DNA of 64,000 bases from assembly GCF_943914615.1 (NCBI RefSeq), contig NZ_CALUCS010000008.1:30547-94546 (forward strand), read 5' to 3'. Position 1 is the stretch's first letter. Every line of letters starts with the position of its first letter. This DNA is from an uncultured Corynebacterium sp. GTDB taxonomy: Bacteria > Actinomycetota > Actinomycetes > Mycobacteriales > Mycobacteriaceae. Positions 32,620 to 40,988 of this stretch are shown piece after piece. The position numbers and the translations under genes were made by a program. The notes beneath the pieces are model-generated. The model had not been told where the DNA came from. It searched no databases and saw only the letters and a program-made list of their open reading frames with translations.

Positions 32620-34296
32620 CTACTGCGCGCGCAGCGTCTTCGACCACAGCTCCTTGCCACGGGTGGTGAACAGGCGGACGGTCAGATCCTTCGACCCGCC
32701 GTCGATGTCCACCTCTCCGAAGTGCTGGAAATCATCCAACGGCGAGGAGTTTTGCTTATCCTTCGCCGGAGCGTGCACGTAAACGACCTCCGGGCCGAAA
32801 GTGCCGTCCATGTCGTTCGGGCCGAAGCCGCCGGCGTTCAGCGGGCCGGTGACGAACTCCCAGAACGGTGCGAAATCCTGGAAGTCCGCACGATCCGGCG
32901 AGTAGTGGTGGGCGGCGGTGTAGTGCACGTCGGCGGTCAGCCACACCACGTTGCGCACGTCCTTGATTCCGCTGAGCACGCGCCCGATCTCCGCCTCGCG
33001 GCCGACGGCCTTGCCGCCCGCTCCGTTGGACACGCCCTCCTGGTCGTCCCCATCCGGCACCACGATGCCCAGTGGTAGGTCGTTGGCGATGATCTTCCAC
33101 GTGGCGGTGGAGTTCTTTACTCCCTCAATCAGCCACTTTTCCTGCTTGGCTCCCAGGATCTGCCCCGGCTTTGTGGCAGAAGCTCCGCTGTCAGGGTTGC
33201 GGTCCTTGTAGCTGCGCATATCCAGCACGAAGATGTCCAGCAGGGAGCCGTAGGAAATCTTGCGGTACACGCGGCCATCCACGGCCATCTTCCGGTCCAG
33301 TGGCTGCCACTCGTGGAATGCCTGGAAGCCGCGCTGTGCCAGCAGATTCACATCCTTGACCTGGTACTTGTCGTCCTCCAGGATCTCGCCGGGATACCAG
33401 TTGTTCGTAGTCTCGTGGTCGTCCCACTGCACCACCTGCGCGACCTGAGAATTGAAACGCTTGTAGTTCTCGTCCAGCAGGTTGTAGGCGTGCTGACCGC
33501 GGAACTCCTCTAGGGTCTCGGCCACCTTGTTCTTGTACGGGCTGGTGAGGTTCTTGAATACTCGCCCGTCATCCATCTTGTGGTTTTCCTCGATCGGCCC
33601 GTCGGCGTAGACGGTATCGCCGGAGTGGATAAACAGGTCCGGGTTGCGGTCTGCCATCGTCTTCCAGCAGTACATGCCGCCGATGTCCGGGTTGATGCCG
33701 TAGCCCTGGCCCGCCACGTCGCCGGACCAGTGCAGGCGGATGTTCTTCGGCGCCTGGTTGGTGGAAGGCGCGGTGGTGAAGCTGCCGATCACCGGCACGG
33801 AGCGTGCGGCGGTGTGCTGATCCTCCATGGTCACGCGGTAGTGGATCTTCTGGCCGGGTTCCATGCCAACCAGGCGCAGCCGCCCGGTGCCGTCGCTCTC
33901 CGGGGTGAGGGTGGCGCCGCGGAAAGTCTTGGTCTTGTGGCGCGGGAATGTCGGATCCGTTGATGCTTCTACGACCATGCGCGCCGGTCGATCGACGCGC
34001 GCCCATACAAGGCCGCCGTCGGGTCGGACATCGCCGGTAGCGACGCCATGAGTGATCACCGGCCGGGAGCGCTGCAACCCAACTGAGCCGATCGCCCCGC
34101 TGGAACCTACTGAGGATCCGGCGGCGGAGCCAGCCACACTGCCGGCCTGCGAGCCGAGAGCGTGCGCCACGCCCGTGCCCAGTAGGGCAGCGCCGGTGGC
34201 GCTGGCGCCGGCCAGGAACGTGCGGCGGGTGGTGCTGCGGGAGTTGGAAGGGGTTGAGGAATTAGGGAGTTGTGGATTAACGCTGCGATTCGTCAT
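32620..34296 (-). CDS. Secreted PhoD-type alkaline phosphatase/phosphodiesterase (Tat)
   Basis: A 558-residue enzyme from ATG 34296. It has a twin-arginine signal (STTRRTFLAGASATGAALL, residues about 22-40), so it is exported folded. The N-terminal Fn3-like domain has THGVATGDVRPDGGLVWARV. The catalytic domain has HSGDTVYADGPI, QWDDHETTNNWYPGE and WLTADVHYTAAHHYSPD, which supply Fe and Ca ligands in PhoD. Likely role: phosphate scavenging from phosphate esters. ATG 34296 has TAGCTT 7 nt upstream, while the longer ORF start at 34317 has no signal. No Pho-box was recognised. Confidence 0.92.
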   Translation of the reverse strand: MTNRSVNPQLPNSSTPSNSRSTTRRTFLAGASATGAALLGTGVAHALGSQAGSVAGSAAGSSVGSSGAIGSVGLQRSRPVITHGVATGDVRPDGGLVWARVDRPARMVVEASTDPTFPRHKTKTFRGATLTPESDGTGRLRLVGMEPGQKIHYRVTMEDQHTAARSVPVIGSFTTAPSTNQAPKNIRLHWSGDVAGQGYGINPDIGGMYCWKTMADRNPDLFIHSGDTVYADGPIEENHKMDDGRVFKNLTSPYKNKVAETLEEFRGQHAYNLLDENYKRFNSQVAQVVQWDDHETTNNWYPGEILEDDKYQVKDVNLLAQRGFQAFHEWQPLDRKMAVDGRVYRKISYGSLLDIFVLDMRSYKDRNPDSGASATKPGQILGAKQEKWLIEGVKNSTATWKIIANDLPLGIVVPDGDDQEGVSNGAGGKAVGREAEIGRVLSGIKDVRNVVWLTADVHYTAAHHYSPDRADFQDFAPFWEFVTGPLNAGGFGPNDMDGTFGPEVVYVHAPAKDKQNSSPLDDFQHFGEVDIDGGSKDLTVRLFTTRGKELWSKTLRAQ

Positions 34297-34303
34297 AGCG
34301 GCC

Positions 34304-34309
34304 AAGCTA
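34304..34309 (-). promoter_or_regulatory. -10 box TAGCTT for leaderless phoD-type gene
   Basis: On the minus strand TAGCTT is followed by 7 nt (GGCCGCT) and the ATG at 34296. Confidence 0.55.
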
Positions 34310-34466
34310 ACGGCCAAACTTGTCGGAGCCGTGGCAAGCGCGTTAATCGCGGATTACGTGAAAACAAATTCATGGTTAATGGTCGGGGAGAAGGCGGCGT
34401 CATAAAGAAGAACAAGGACAAGACCGCAAAGAAGGGGCATAGCAAGAGGTAGAAGGGGCAATGGAG

Positions 34467-34472
34467 TAGGGT
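34467..34472 (+). promoter_or_regulatory. -10 box TAGGGT for leaderless FAH hydrolase gene
   Basis: TAGGGT is followed by 8 nt (GTGGAAAC) and the ATG at 34481. Confidence 0.55.
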
Positions 34473-34480
34473 GTGGAAAC

Positions 34481-35293
34481 ATGCGTATTGCTCGAATTGC
34501 ACACCCCGAGGGCATGGCCTTCGCGATCGTGGAAGGCGGCCAGCCGGACGGCACCGGCGCTACCCTCCGCGAGATCGCAGGCCACCCGTTCGGACAGCCC
34601 GAATTCACCGGAAAATCCTGGCCTATCGAAGACGTTCGACTGCTGGCCCCGATCCTGCCGTCGAAGGTTATTGCCGTCGGGCGCAACTACGCTGACCACG
34701 TCGAGGAGGTGTTCAACAAGAGCGCCGAGCACCTGCCGCCGACGATCTTCCTGAAGCCCCCGACAGCCGTCGTTGGCCCCGAGGCGCCTATCCGTATCCC
34801 CGAGTGGGCCACGCGCGTGGAGTTCGAAGGCGAGATGGCGATCGTTATCGGCCGTCCGTGCAAGGACGTCAACCGGAACAACTGGAAGGACGTGGTGCTG
34901 GGGTTCACCGTCGTCAACGACGTTTCCTCTCGCGACCTGCAGTTCCAGGACGGTCAGTGGTCCCGTGCGAAGGGGCTGGATTCCTTCTGCCCGCTGGGCC
35001 CGTGGATCGAAACGGCTGTGGACAGCATCGACATCGACAATCAGCCGATCCTGGCGCACCTCACCCACGAGGGCAAGACGGAAACCAAGCAGGATTCCAA
35101 CTCCAACCAGATGATCAAGTCCATCCCGGAGATCGTCGAGTGGGTTTCCTCCGCATTCACGCTGCTGCCGGGCGATGTGATCTGCACCGGCTCGCCCGCC
35201 GGCACCGCAGAGATGGTTCCGGGCGACCGGATTGAGGTGGAGATTCCGGGGCTAGGCAAGCTGGCCAACCCGGTTCAGGCCTACGGCAAGTAG
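34481..35293 (+). CDS. Fumarylacetoacetate hydrolase family protein
   Basis: A 270-residue FAH-fold enzyme; relatives are acylpyruvate hydrolases or oxaloacetate decarboxylases. The Mg2+ site is visible as VEFEGEMAIVIG near residues 113-124 with GFTVVNDVSSRDLQ following. GDVICTGSPAGTAEM lies near the C-terminus. A short N-terminal domain of about 60 residues precedes the fold. In C. glutamicum a similar gene stands upstream of gltX as I recall; here a decayed island and several genes separate the two. Substrate not known. Confidence 0.88.
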   Translation: MRIARIAHPEGMAFAIVEGGQPDGTGATLREIAGHPFGQPEFTGKSWPIEDVRLLAPILPSKVIAVGRNYADHVEEVFNKSAEHLPPTIFLKPPTAVVGPEAPIRIPEWATRVEFEGEMAIVIGRPCKDVNRNNWKDVVLGFTVVNDVSSRDLQFQDGQWSRAKGLDSFCPLGPWIETAVDSIDIDNQPILAHLTHEGKTETKQDSNSNQMIKSIPEIVEWVSSAFTLLPGDVICTGSPAGTAEMVPGDRIEVEIPGLGKLANPVQAYGK

Positions 35294-35344
35294 GCCCAGC
35301 GTGCGGCCGGTGGCTTCTCGCGCGCCCCGGCTCGCCAGCCGCGT

Positions 35345-35625
35345 GGTCAGCACCGGTCGGCTTTGTTGTGGTCTTCTGGGACGAGGGCGTTGACTTTGGC
35401 GAGTTGATCTCGTCCGAAATTGCACTGCATGGCGATCTTAAGTGGATCGTCGGGCGGCTGTTTTTTGAGGCAGGTACCACTCGAGCATTTTGCGTTGCGG
35501 TTCTCCTGCTTTGCCACGGTGCATCAGCGATGCGTTTGAGTTGAGCGTTGAACCCGGCCTTTAAGACTTTTCTTAGTTGCTGCCTACCGGGCTGGGGCGA
35601 GTGCTTTTGGTGGGGCTGCAGGTAG
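35345..35625 (-). pseudogene. Transposase C-terminal ruin (IS256/IS1249-like), frameshifted
   Basis: Three minus-strand frames read in turn give GFNAQLKRIA, then MHRGKAGEPQRKMLEWYLPQ, then DDPLKIAMQCNFGRDQLAKV and VNALVPEDHNKADRC before a stop. Together they resemble the C-terminal end of IS256/IS1249-type transposases found in corynebacteria. Two frameshifts break it and the catalytic part is absent. The family name comes from memory of such tails and is not secure. Its left end adjoins the FAH hydrolase gene. Confidence 0.5.
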
Positions 35626-35723
35626 ATAAACAACCAGTTATTGCGGGATAGGTATAGAAGCGAGTGGTATGCCTCGATGCTTCCAGGGTTTCGTTTCTAC
35701 CTCAGCTAAAGAGGGATTGAACT

Positions 35724-36065
35724 ATGCGTAGAAGGTTTTCCGTCGAGTTCAAGAAGAAATTGGTCCATCAGATCATCGAAATGGTCCGCCTGGAGTCTTG
35801 CTTACTGCAACGTGCTTACACGAAGGTTGGTTAGGTTTTTCGGTTATCCCACCGCACGCTGCGGGCTTGAACCGTGCCTGCGCCTCAGTACGTGATGATT
35901 CTGATGCGTCAGGCGGCGAAACAATGGAAGAAGAACTTCGGGCGTCTGCGCCGCGAAAACCGCGAGGTGAGACGAGCAAACGGGACTCTTGAGACTGCTT
36001 CGGCTTTTTCGCAACGTAACTCGACCGTCCCACGACCGGGTGATCTTCTACTTCGACGCATATAA
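35724..36065 (+). pseudogene. IS3-family OrfA ruin with two in-frame stops
   Basis: Begins MRRRFSVEFKKKLVHQIIEM, the usual start of IS3-type OrfA helix-turn-helix proteins. The same frame is broken by TAG at 35832-35834 and by a TGA about 33 nt later. It then continues with the leucine-zipper part (RLRRENREVRRANGTLETAS). Not functional. Confidence 0.8.
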
Positions 36066-36648
36066 AGATCAGTTTGGGGTCGAGGCCATCCGCAGAGTCC
36101 TTAAAAAAGCAGATCGTGAATTCGTCACCTCACGTGGCTACCGTAAAGCCACTACCCGTGCAGGTGTTTCTGGCCGCAGAGTGGACGCCCCCCGTGACGA
36201 CGATCAGCCCGAAGGCACCGGATCATCGCCCGGACCTTGTACAGCGAAACTTCCAAGTACAAGCACCAGGAAGGTTTTGAGGAGCCGGCATTCATTACGT
36301 TCGCAACCTGTCGGGATTTGCTTACACCGCGCTTATCGTGGATGTCTACAGCCGAAGAACGTTTGCTCTGCAACACGCTCTACAATGCGTACCGATGCGC
36401 TGCCATTGGAGGTCTTGGAGCATGCGTTAATGACTGCAAGGCGAATTCATGGAAACCAGCTGATTCACCACAGCGATCAGGGCAGCCCGTATGTTTCACC
36501 GAAGTATTCCACAGCTTTGGCCGAAGCCGGGATCCGGCCAAGTGTGGGAACAGTTGGTGATCTTTGTGGCAATGTTCTAGCCGAAACAATCAACGGACTC
36601 TACGAGGCTGAAAACCATTCATTAACAAGGTCCGAGGGCGTCGGTTAG
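35995..36648 (+). pseudogene. IS3-family OrfB (DDE transposase) ruin, frameshifted
   Basis: Reads DAYKDQFGVEAIRRVLKKAD, shifts frame near 36180 (RPDLVQRNFQVQAPGRF, then TGA at 36278-36280, then YVRNLSGFAYTALIVDVYSR), and shifts back near 36390 (RRIHGNQLIHHSDQGSPY ... NVLAETINGLYEAE). In the first catalytic motif the expected W-x-x-D-I reads stop-G-A-G-I, so the Asp is lost. The second Asp (HSDQG) and the Glu (AETIN) remain. The right end is truncated. The 230 bp after it, to 36877, hold no gene I can recognise. Confidence 0.82.
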
Positions 36649-36877
36649 AGAAGCGGCACTAACCTCAGGACAATCCGGACGCGCACGCAGCAATAGCCGA
36701 TGCGACCGCCACGGTGCACATGCTCCACGCACCCTTCGGGCGCTCAGTGCGGCGAAATAGGCTGCCAAATCTGCAAACAAGGCGAAGCATTCCGCGAAAC
36801 CGCTTGCACTGGTTTACCCTCACGACTGCGTCGCTTACACGTTCTTCAACGCCCAGAACACTATGGGGTGAGGTTGT

Positions 36878-37480
36878 CTAGTTCCAGACCTGGAACACTG
36901 TACCTGTTTCAACTCCTTCTACAGAGCGTACATATGCGTCGGCTACCTCCGTCGCAGGAACTTGTTTGAACCCAGGAAAAGCGGAATGAAACCCGGTAGC
37001 TTCTTTGAGCACTGTTGGGCTTACCGCATTAATTCGCTGTCCGCGTGGAAGCTCAGTGCTAGCTGCGGTGACAAACGATTCAACACCACCATTAGCCATC
37101 GACGCTGCAGCACTGCCGGCAATAGGATGCTGAGACAAAATCCCAGTCGTAAGGGTAAACGATCCACCGTCGTTAAGATATGAAAGCCCTTCGGTAACCA
37201 AGCTAACTTGTCCTAACAGTTTTCCAGTTGCTGCAGCCGAGAAATCCTCACGAGAAAGATCTGTAAGGTGACTAAAGGGTGCAAACCCTGCGCAGACTAC
37301 AATCGCGTCAAGCGGACCAGCCTCTTTGTAAAAGGCACGAATCGAGTCCACATCAGACATGTCTACTTGTGGAGTCGAGTGTCGAGAAACGCGAAGAACC
37401 TCATATTGCTTTTCGAAACGATCGGCAACAGCGCATCCGATGGTTCCGGTAGCACCGATAACGGCAACTTTTCTTCCCAT
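36878..37480 (-). CDS. Short-chain dehydrogenase/reductase, short atypical form
   Basis: A 200-residue SDR from ATG 37480, with AAAGGGG well placed upstream. The NAD(P)-binding GATGTIG is at residues 9-15 and the NAG-like motif reads VVCAGFAPF. The usual Tyr-x-x-x-Lys is not evident: the corresponding place reads ASMANGGVESFV, as in the YwnB-like or epimerase-like short SDRs where Tyr is replaced. The substrate is unknown. Base composition (near 50% G+C by eye) is lower than the neighbours, and it lies beside two transposase ruins, so it was probably acquired by transfer. Confidence 0.78.
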   Translation of the reverse strand: MGRKVAVIGATGTIGCAVADRFEKQYEVLRVSRHSTPQVDMSDVDSIRAFYKEAGPLDAIVVCAGFAPFSHLTDLSREDFSAAATGKLLGQVSLVTEGLSYLNDGGSFTLTTGILSQHPIAGSAAASMANGGVESFVTAASTELPRGQRINAVSPTVLKEATGFHSAFPGFKQVPATEVADAYVRSVEGVETGTVFQVWN

Positions 37481-37589
37481 ACTGTCCCCTTTCTCGCGAA
37501 GCATCTTGCGTAGCCCGAGACTACTAGAAATCGAGTTGAGCGAGCAACGGAATTTAACCCAGGACGCTCCACTGTCTACTACTCAACCC

Positions 37590-38732
37590 CTATACCTCCC
37601 GCAGCGCTGCAGGCACGTTAAGTGCCCGCAGCGCTGTTTGCAGCTTTGCGGACGTTTCCTCCGCCTCCATGGCGGGAATTGAATCCACGACAATTCCGCC
37701 GCCGGCCCAGGCGCGGGCGGTGTTGTCGTCCACTATGGCGCAGCGGATAGAGAGCATAAACTCCCCGTCGCCGCTGGAATCGCACCAGCCCACGGCGCCG
37801 GAGTAGAACTCGCGCGGGGACTTCTCCTGCGCAATAACCCCCAGCGCATCGTCCGTCGGGGTGCCGCCGATAGCCGGGGTGGGGTGCAGCATCAAGGCCA
37901 GATCCAGTGCGGAATACTCGTCATCCTTCAGCGTGCCCGCGATCTGAGTTCCCAGGTGGATCATCTCGTTGGTCTCGTGGATTTCCGGGGTGGCGGGGAT
38001 GTCCAGCGTCTCGCACAATGGCTCCAGCACACGACGGTAGTGCTCCACTACAAAGCGGTGCTCGCGTAAATCCTTGTCGGAACTTCCGAGTTCGCGGGCT
38101 GTGGCGTCATCAATAGAAAGACTGCCGGTGCGCGGCGCGGAACCGGCCAGGGGGAAGGCCGAGATCTGGCGGCCATCGCGGCGAATCAGCATCTCTGGCG
38201 AACTGCCGACGAACATCGCCCCCTGGTACTCAGAGCGGCCCGTGGCGGAGAGGTCCACGGCGAATCCGTCGCGGTAAGCGGACAGGTCGATCATGCGGGC
38301 GGCAATCAACAGTGGATCCACGGTTTCGGCATAAGTAATGTCCACGGCACGGGCCAGCACCACCTTTTCCAGGCGGGACTGCTGGATCGTGGCGACGGCG
38401 GCGGCAACCATCGCGGTGTGCTCCTCGGCGGTGGTCTGCGCTTCGACGGACTCGACCGTTAGCGCGCGGGCGGCGTCCTTGCCGCGGAAGAAAGCTGGCG
38501 GCTCCAGCGGCCCTTCGGCGCGGACAACGGTCTCTGGTTCCATGAGTGCCGCGCGGAGGGACGTGTCGAAGGGGAAAGCGCCGACAATCAAGTCTGCTTC
38601 CTTGTTTCGAAGCGCGGTGGATGCTTCGAACGGGTCCGGGAAGGTCGCCTTGCGCCCCTGGGTGCGGATGCTGCGATCTGGGCGGGAAAGCAGGAAATCC
38701 GGGGCGGTGGCCGGTCGCTGCTCGTGGGTCAT
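37590..38732 (-). CDS. Isochorismate synthase (MenF/EntC type)
   Basis: Converts chorismate to isochorismate, for menaquinone or for a catecholate/salicylate siderophore. The 380-residue product has the chorismate-binding core: LEKVVLARAVDI, GAMFVGSSPEMLIRRDGR, PLAGSAPRTG, HPTPAIGGTPTDDAL and EKSPREFYSGAVGW. ATG 38732 is set by TAAAAT 7 nt upstream; the ORF extends to 38756 without support. No siderophore genes are adjacent, so a menaquinone role (MenF) is as likely as a siderophore one. Confidence 0.9.
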   Translation of the reverse strand: MTHEQRPATAPDFLLSRPDRSIRTQGRKATFPDPFEASTALRNKEADLIVGAFPFDTSLRAALMEPETVVRAEGPLEPPAFFRGKDAARALTVESVEAQTTAEEHTAMVAAAVATIQQSRLEKVVLARAVDITYAETVDPLLIAARMIDLSAYRDGFAVDLSATGRSEYQGAMFVGSSPEMLIRRDGRQISAFPLAGSAPRTGSLSIDDATARELGSSDKDLREHRFVVEHYRRVLEPLCETLDIPATPEIHETNEMIHLGTQIAGTLKDDEYSALDLALMLHPTPAIGGTPTDDALGVIAQEKSPREFYSGAVGWCDSSGDGEFMLSIRCAIVDDNTARAWAGGGIVVDSIPAMEAEETSAKLQTALRALNVPAALREV

Positions 38733-38739
38733 GGCTGCC

Positions 38740-38745
38740 ATTTTA
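38740..38745 (-). promoter_or_regulatory. -10 box TAAAAT for leaderless isochorismate synthase gene
   Basis: On the minus strand TAAAAT is followed by 7 nt (GGCAGCC) and the ATG at 38732. Confidence 0.65.
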
Positions 38746-38872
38746 CTTCCCGACAAGACAGCGGGCTGCCTCGGCCTGGGTTGAGGGGCGCGTTGTATGC
38801 GGGGTGTGCGCGGGGCGTGCGCGGCAAGAAACTGACTTCAATTCTGGATTAGCGCCTCTACGTGGAATGATG

Positions 38873-39745
38873 ATGCTTATGAATACAGAATTAGGTGCAC
38901 ATCAGGTGAATTTCGCTACCGCGATGAACTATTCCCTCGGCGCGCCGACCGGTGCAGAAGCCCTTGAGGCTGTCGCGAATTCTCCCTACGACAAAGTAGA
39001 GCTGTGGTGGCCATGGGATACACCCCATCCCTCCGAGCAGCAGATGCGCCAGCTCGTGGACGCTCTGGCCAAGGGGCGCCAGGAGAACCCGCGCCAGCTC
39101 GTGGCACTGAACTTGTGGGCCGGTGACCTAGTCGCGGGCGATCGGGGAGTGCTGCACCTGGTCGGCCCGGAGGATGGGGCTGAGAATGCTGGTAGCGCTG
39201 GGAACGCTGGCGGCGGGAACACTGAGGATGCCGGGAGTGCGGTCGACGACGTGTTTGTCGACGGCGATCCCGCGATCACCGAGGAGCTAATTGAACATCT
39301 CAACGCCGTCGAATACCTGCACCGGCTCACGGGCGTGCGGCGCTTCAACGTGCTGGTCGGCCGTGGTGGTCGCGCGTTGCAGCGACGCCAGGTGCGCGTG
39401 TTCGCTGCAGTAGCCAAGCGCCTGGCACGCTTCGGTGGCGTGGCCCTGATCGAGCCACTAAGTGGCATTGAAAACTACCCAGTGACCAGCATTAAGGAGG
39501 CTGCGCCCCTGGTTGCTGCCGGAGGTCGCCTTCTTCTTGACGCCTACCACCTCGCCGCCAATGGTGAAGACTGGACCTGGCTCGCTGACCGGGGGCCGGG
39601 GAACGAGATGTGGCCGGAGCATGTGCAGATCGCGGACTTTCCAGGCCGTGGGGCGCCGGGGTCTGGTGAAGCACCGCTGGAGGAGTGGATTAACCAGCTG
39701 CGTGCGGCGGGCTATGACGGTGAGGTTGTTCTCGAACACTTCTAG
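38873..39745 (+). CDS. Hydroxypyruvate-isomerase-like TIM-barrel protein
   Basis: About 290 residues. The fold and ends (VNFATAMNYSL, DKVELWWPWDTPHPSEQQM, LIEPLSGIENYPV, LLLDAYHLAANGEDW, VQIADFPGRGAPGSG, YDGEVVLEHF) match the xylose-isomerase-like TIM barrel of Hyi, whose metal ligands Glu, Asp, His and Glu appear in these motifs. A 30-residue Gly/Ala/Asn-rich insertion (DGAENAGSAGNAGGGNTED) interrupts the barrel near residue 100. Four in-frame ATGs lie at 38867, 38870, 38873 and 38879; 38873 has GTGGA at RBS distance, but the choice is weak. Confidence 0.78.
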   Translation: MLMNTELGAHQVNFATAMNYSLGAPTGAEALEAVANSPYDKVELWWPWDTPHPSEQQMRQLVDALAKGRQENPRQLVALNLWAGDLVAGDRGVLHLVGPEDGAENAGSAGNAGGGNTEDAGSAVDDVFVDGDPAITEELIEHLNAVEYLHRLTGVRRFNVLVGRGGRALQRRQVRVFAAVAKRLARFGGVALIEPLSGIENYPVTSIKEAAPLVAAGGRLLLDAYHLAANGEDWTWLADRGPGNEMWPEHVQIADFPGRGAPGSGEAPLEEWINQLRAAGYDGEVVLEHF

Positions 39746-39827
39746 CGAACATGGCCAGCTGAGTAGAAGCTGAAGAGTTTACGCACTTTTCGGCGTGTTG
39801 CAGCAGGTACGCAGCGGAGCTTGTGTT

Positions 39828-39833
39828 TAATGT
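39828..39833 (+). promoter_or_regulatory. -10 box TAATGT for leaderless esterase gene
   Basis: TAATGT is followed by 7 nt (TACGTTT) and a GTG at 39841. The upstream GTG at 39823 would lie inside the promoter. Confidence 0.55.
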
Positions 39834-39840
39834 TACGTTT

Positions 39841-40908
39841 GTGACTAATGTGACTGGTGTTAGAAATGTTAAAGCCGTTAGCTTTGTAACTACCCGAAGT
39901 GCCGCGCGCTTTGCCCTGATCGTGGCCGTATCCGTTGCCATGACGCTGACGATGCTTGCTGCCATGCTTGTCGGCGGAACTGGCGTGGCCAGCGCGCAGA
40001 ATGCGCCCGCGCCCGCGCAAGCACCGGCTCCCGCGCCCGCGCCAGCACCGGCTCCCGCGCCCAAGCCTGCACCGAAACCAGCACCGGCGCCGAAGTCGGC
40101 GTCAACAATAGATAGGGCACACCCCGGACAACCAGAGAACATCGAGTTCACCCGACCCGACGGCAGCATCCGCAGCGCAATCGTCAGCGTGACCTCCAAC
40201 TACGACCCGCACAAGCCCACGCCCGTGCTGTTTGGGTTCGGTGGGCGCGACGATACTCCGGAGAATTACCGCAGCTACTCGCGCTTCTCGAACACCGGCG
40301 CGGCCAGCGAGGCTATCGTGGTCTACCCACGCGGCATCGACAACGCCTGGGAGGGCGCACCGTATGCCACCAGCAAGCGCGGCCAGGACGTCGACTTCGT
40401 GCGACAGATCGTCAACGAGCTGGACAGGAAGTTCAACGTCGACCGCAACCGGATCTACGCTGCGGGAATGTCCAACGGTGGCGGGTTCGTGATGAACCTG
40501 GCGTGCCAGGCGCCCGACCTTATCGCCGGGGTAGTGAGCGTCTCCGGCGCCTTTTACAACCCTATTAACGAGGGCTGTGCGCCAGAGTCCGTACCGACGT
40601 TTCTGATCCACGGTCAGCAGGACGAGCTCACCCACTACAACGGCGGCACGCTGCACAACGCGCCTTACCTGCCCGCGCCGCGCCTGATCCACTCGCGTGC
40701 GCTGCGCAACGGATGCGCCCCGCAGCCGGTGGTGGAGCAGAAGCCGAACAACGTCACCCAGTTTGGCTACCCGGGTTGCCGCGACGAGGCGGTGTTCTGG
40801 CGCATCAACGACCAGGGGCACAACTGGCACTTCGCGCCCGACGTGGCGAATGAGGCCTGGAACTTCCTGGCCCGCCAGAACAAGACGCTGCCGGGTGCGG
40901 CCAGCTAG
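39841..40908 (+). CDS. Secreted esterase of the PHB-depolymerase/feruloyl-esterase (LpqC-like) type, first copy
   Basis: A 355-residue alpha/beta hydrolase. An N-terminal signal (FALIVAVSVAMTLTMLAAML, cleavage after VASA) is followed by a Pro/Ala-rich linker (APAPAPAPKPAPKP). The catalytic domain has the nucleophile elbow AAGMSNGGG, VVSVSGAF, the Asp region LIHGQQDELTHY and the His in NDQGHNWHF. The start of the gene is built from repeats of an AATGTTACG/AATGTGACT type (39829-39870). The second copy follows at once and is clearly a paralogue. Substrate unknown; related proteins cleave ester-linked cell-wall or plant material. Confidence 0.85.
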   Translation: MTNVTGVRNVKAVSFVTTRSAARFALIVAVSVAMTLTMLAAMLVGGTGVASAQNAPAPAQAPAPAPAPAPAPAPKPAPKPAPAPKSASTIDRAHPGQPENIEFTRPDGSIRSAIVSVTSNYDPHKPTPVLFGFGGRDDTPENYRSYSRFSNTGAASEAIVVYPRGIDNAWEGAPYATSKRGQDVDFVRQIVNELDRKFNVDRNRIYAAGMSNGGGFVMNLACQAPDLIAGVVSVSGAFYNPINEGCAPESVPTFLIHGQQDELTHYNGGTLHNAPYLPAPRLIHSRALRNGCAPQPVVEQKPNNVTQFGYPGCRDEAVFWRINDQGHNWHFAPDVANEAWNFLARQNKTLPGAAS

Positions 40909-40976
40909 GGCTGGCTAGAGCTTTGACGGGTTTTAGGATTTTGTAAGAAAAAGTTCCTAATTTTAACCGCCCGGTG

Positions 40977-40982
40977 TATGTT
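40977..40982 (+). promoter_or_regulatory. -10 box TATGTT for leaderless second esterase gene
   Basis: TATGTT is followed by 6 nt (TGAGCA) and the GTG at 40989. Confidence 0.5.
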
Positions 40983-40988
40983 TGAGCA

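Noticed and set aside
34293..34480. Small ORFs in the phoD - FAH gap
   Set aside because: The space holds two divergent promoters, and the short frames lack RBS and conservation signs.
35157..35633. Intact 158-aa gene on the minus strand
   Set aside because: It overlaps the end of the FAH gene. The transposase-like signal jumps between three frames, so a broken transposase tail explains it better.
36651..36877. Small coding fragment between the IS3 ruin and the SDR gene
   Set aside because: All frames are interrupted and none gives a recognisable protein; probably old debris.
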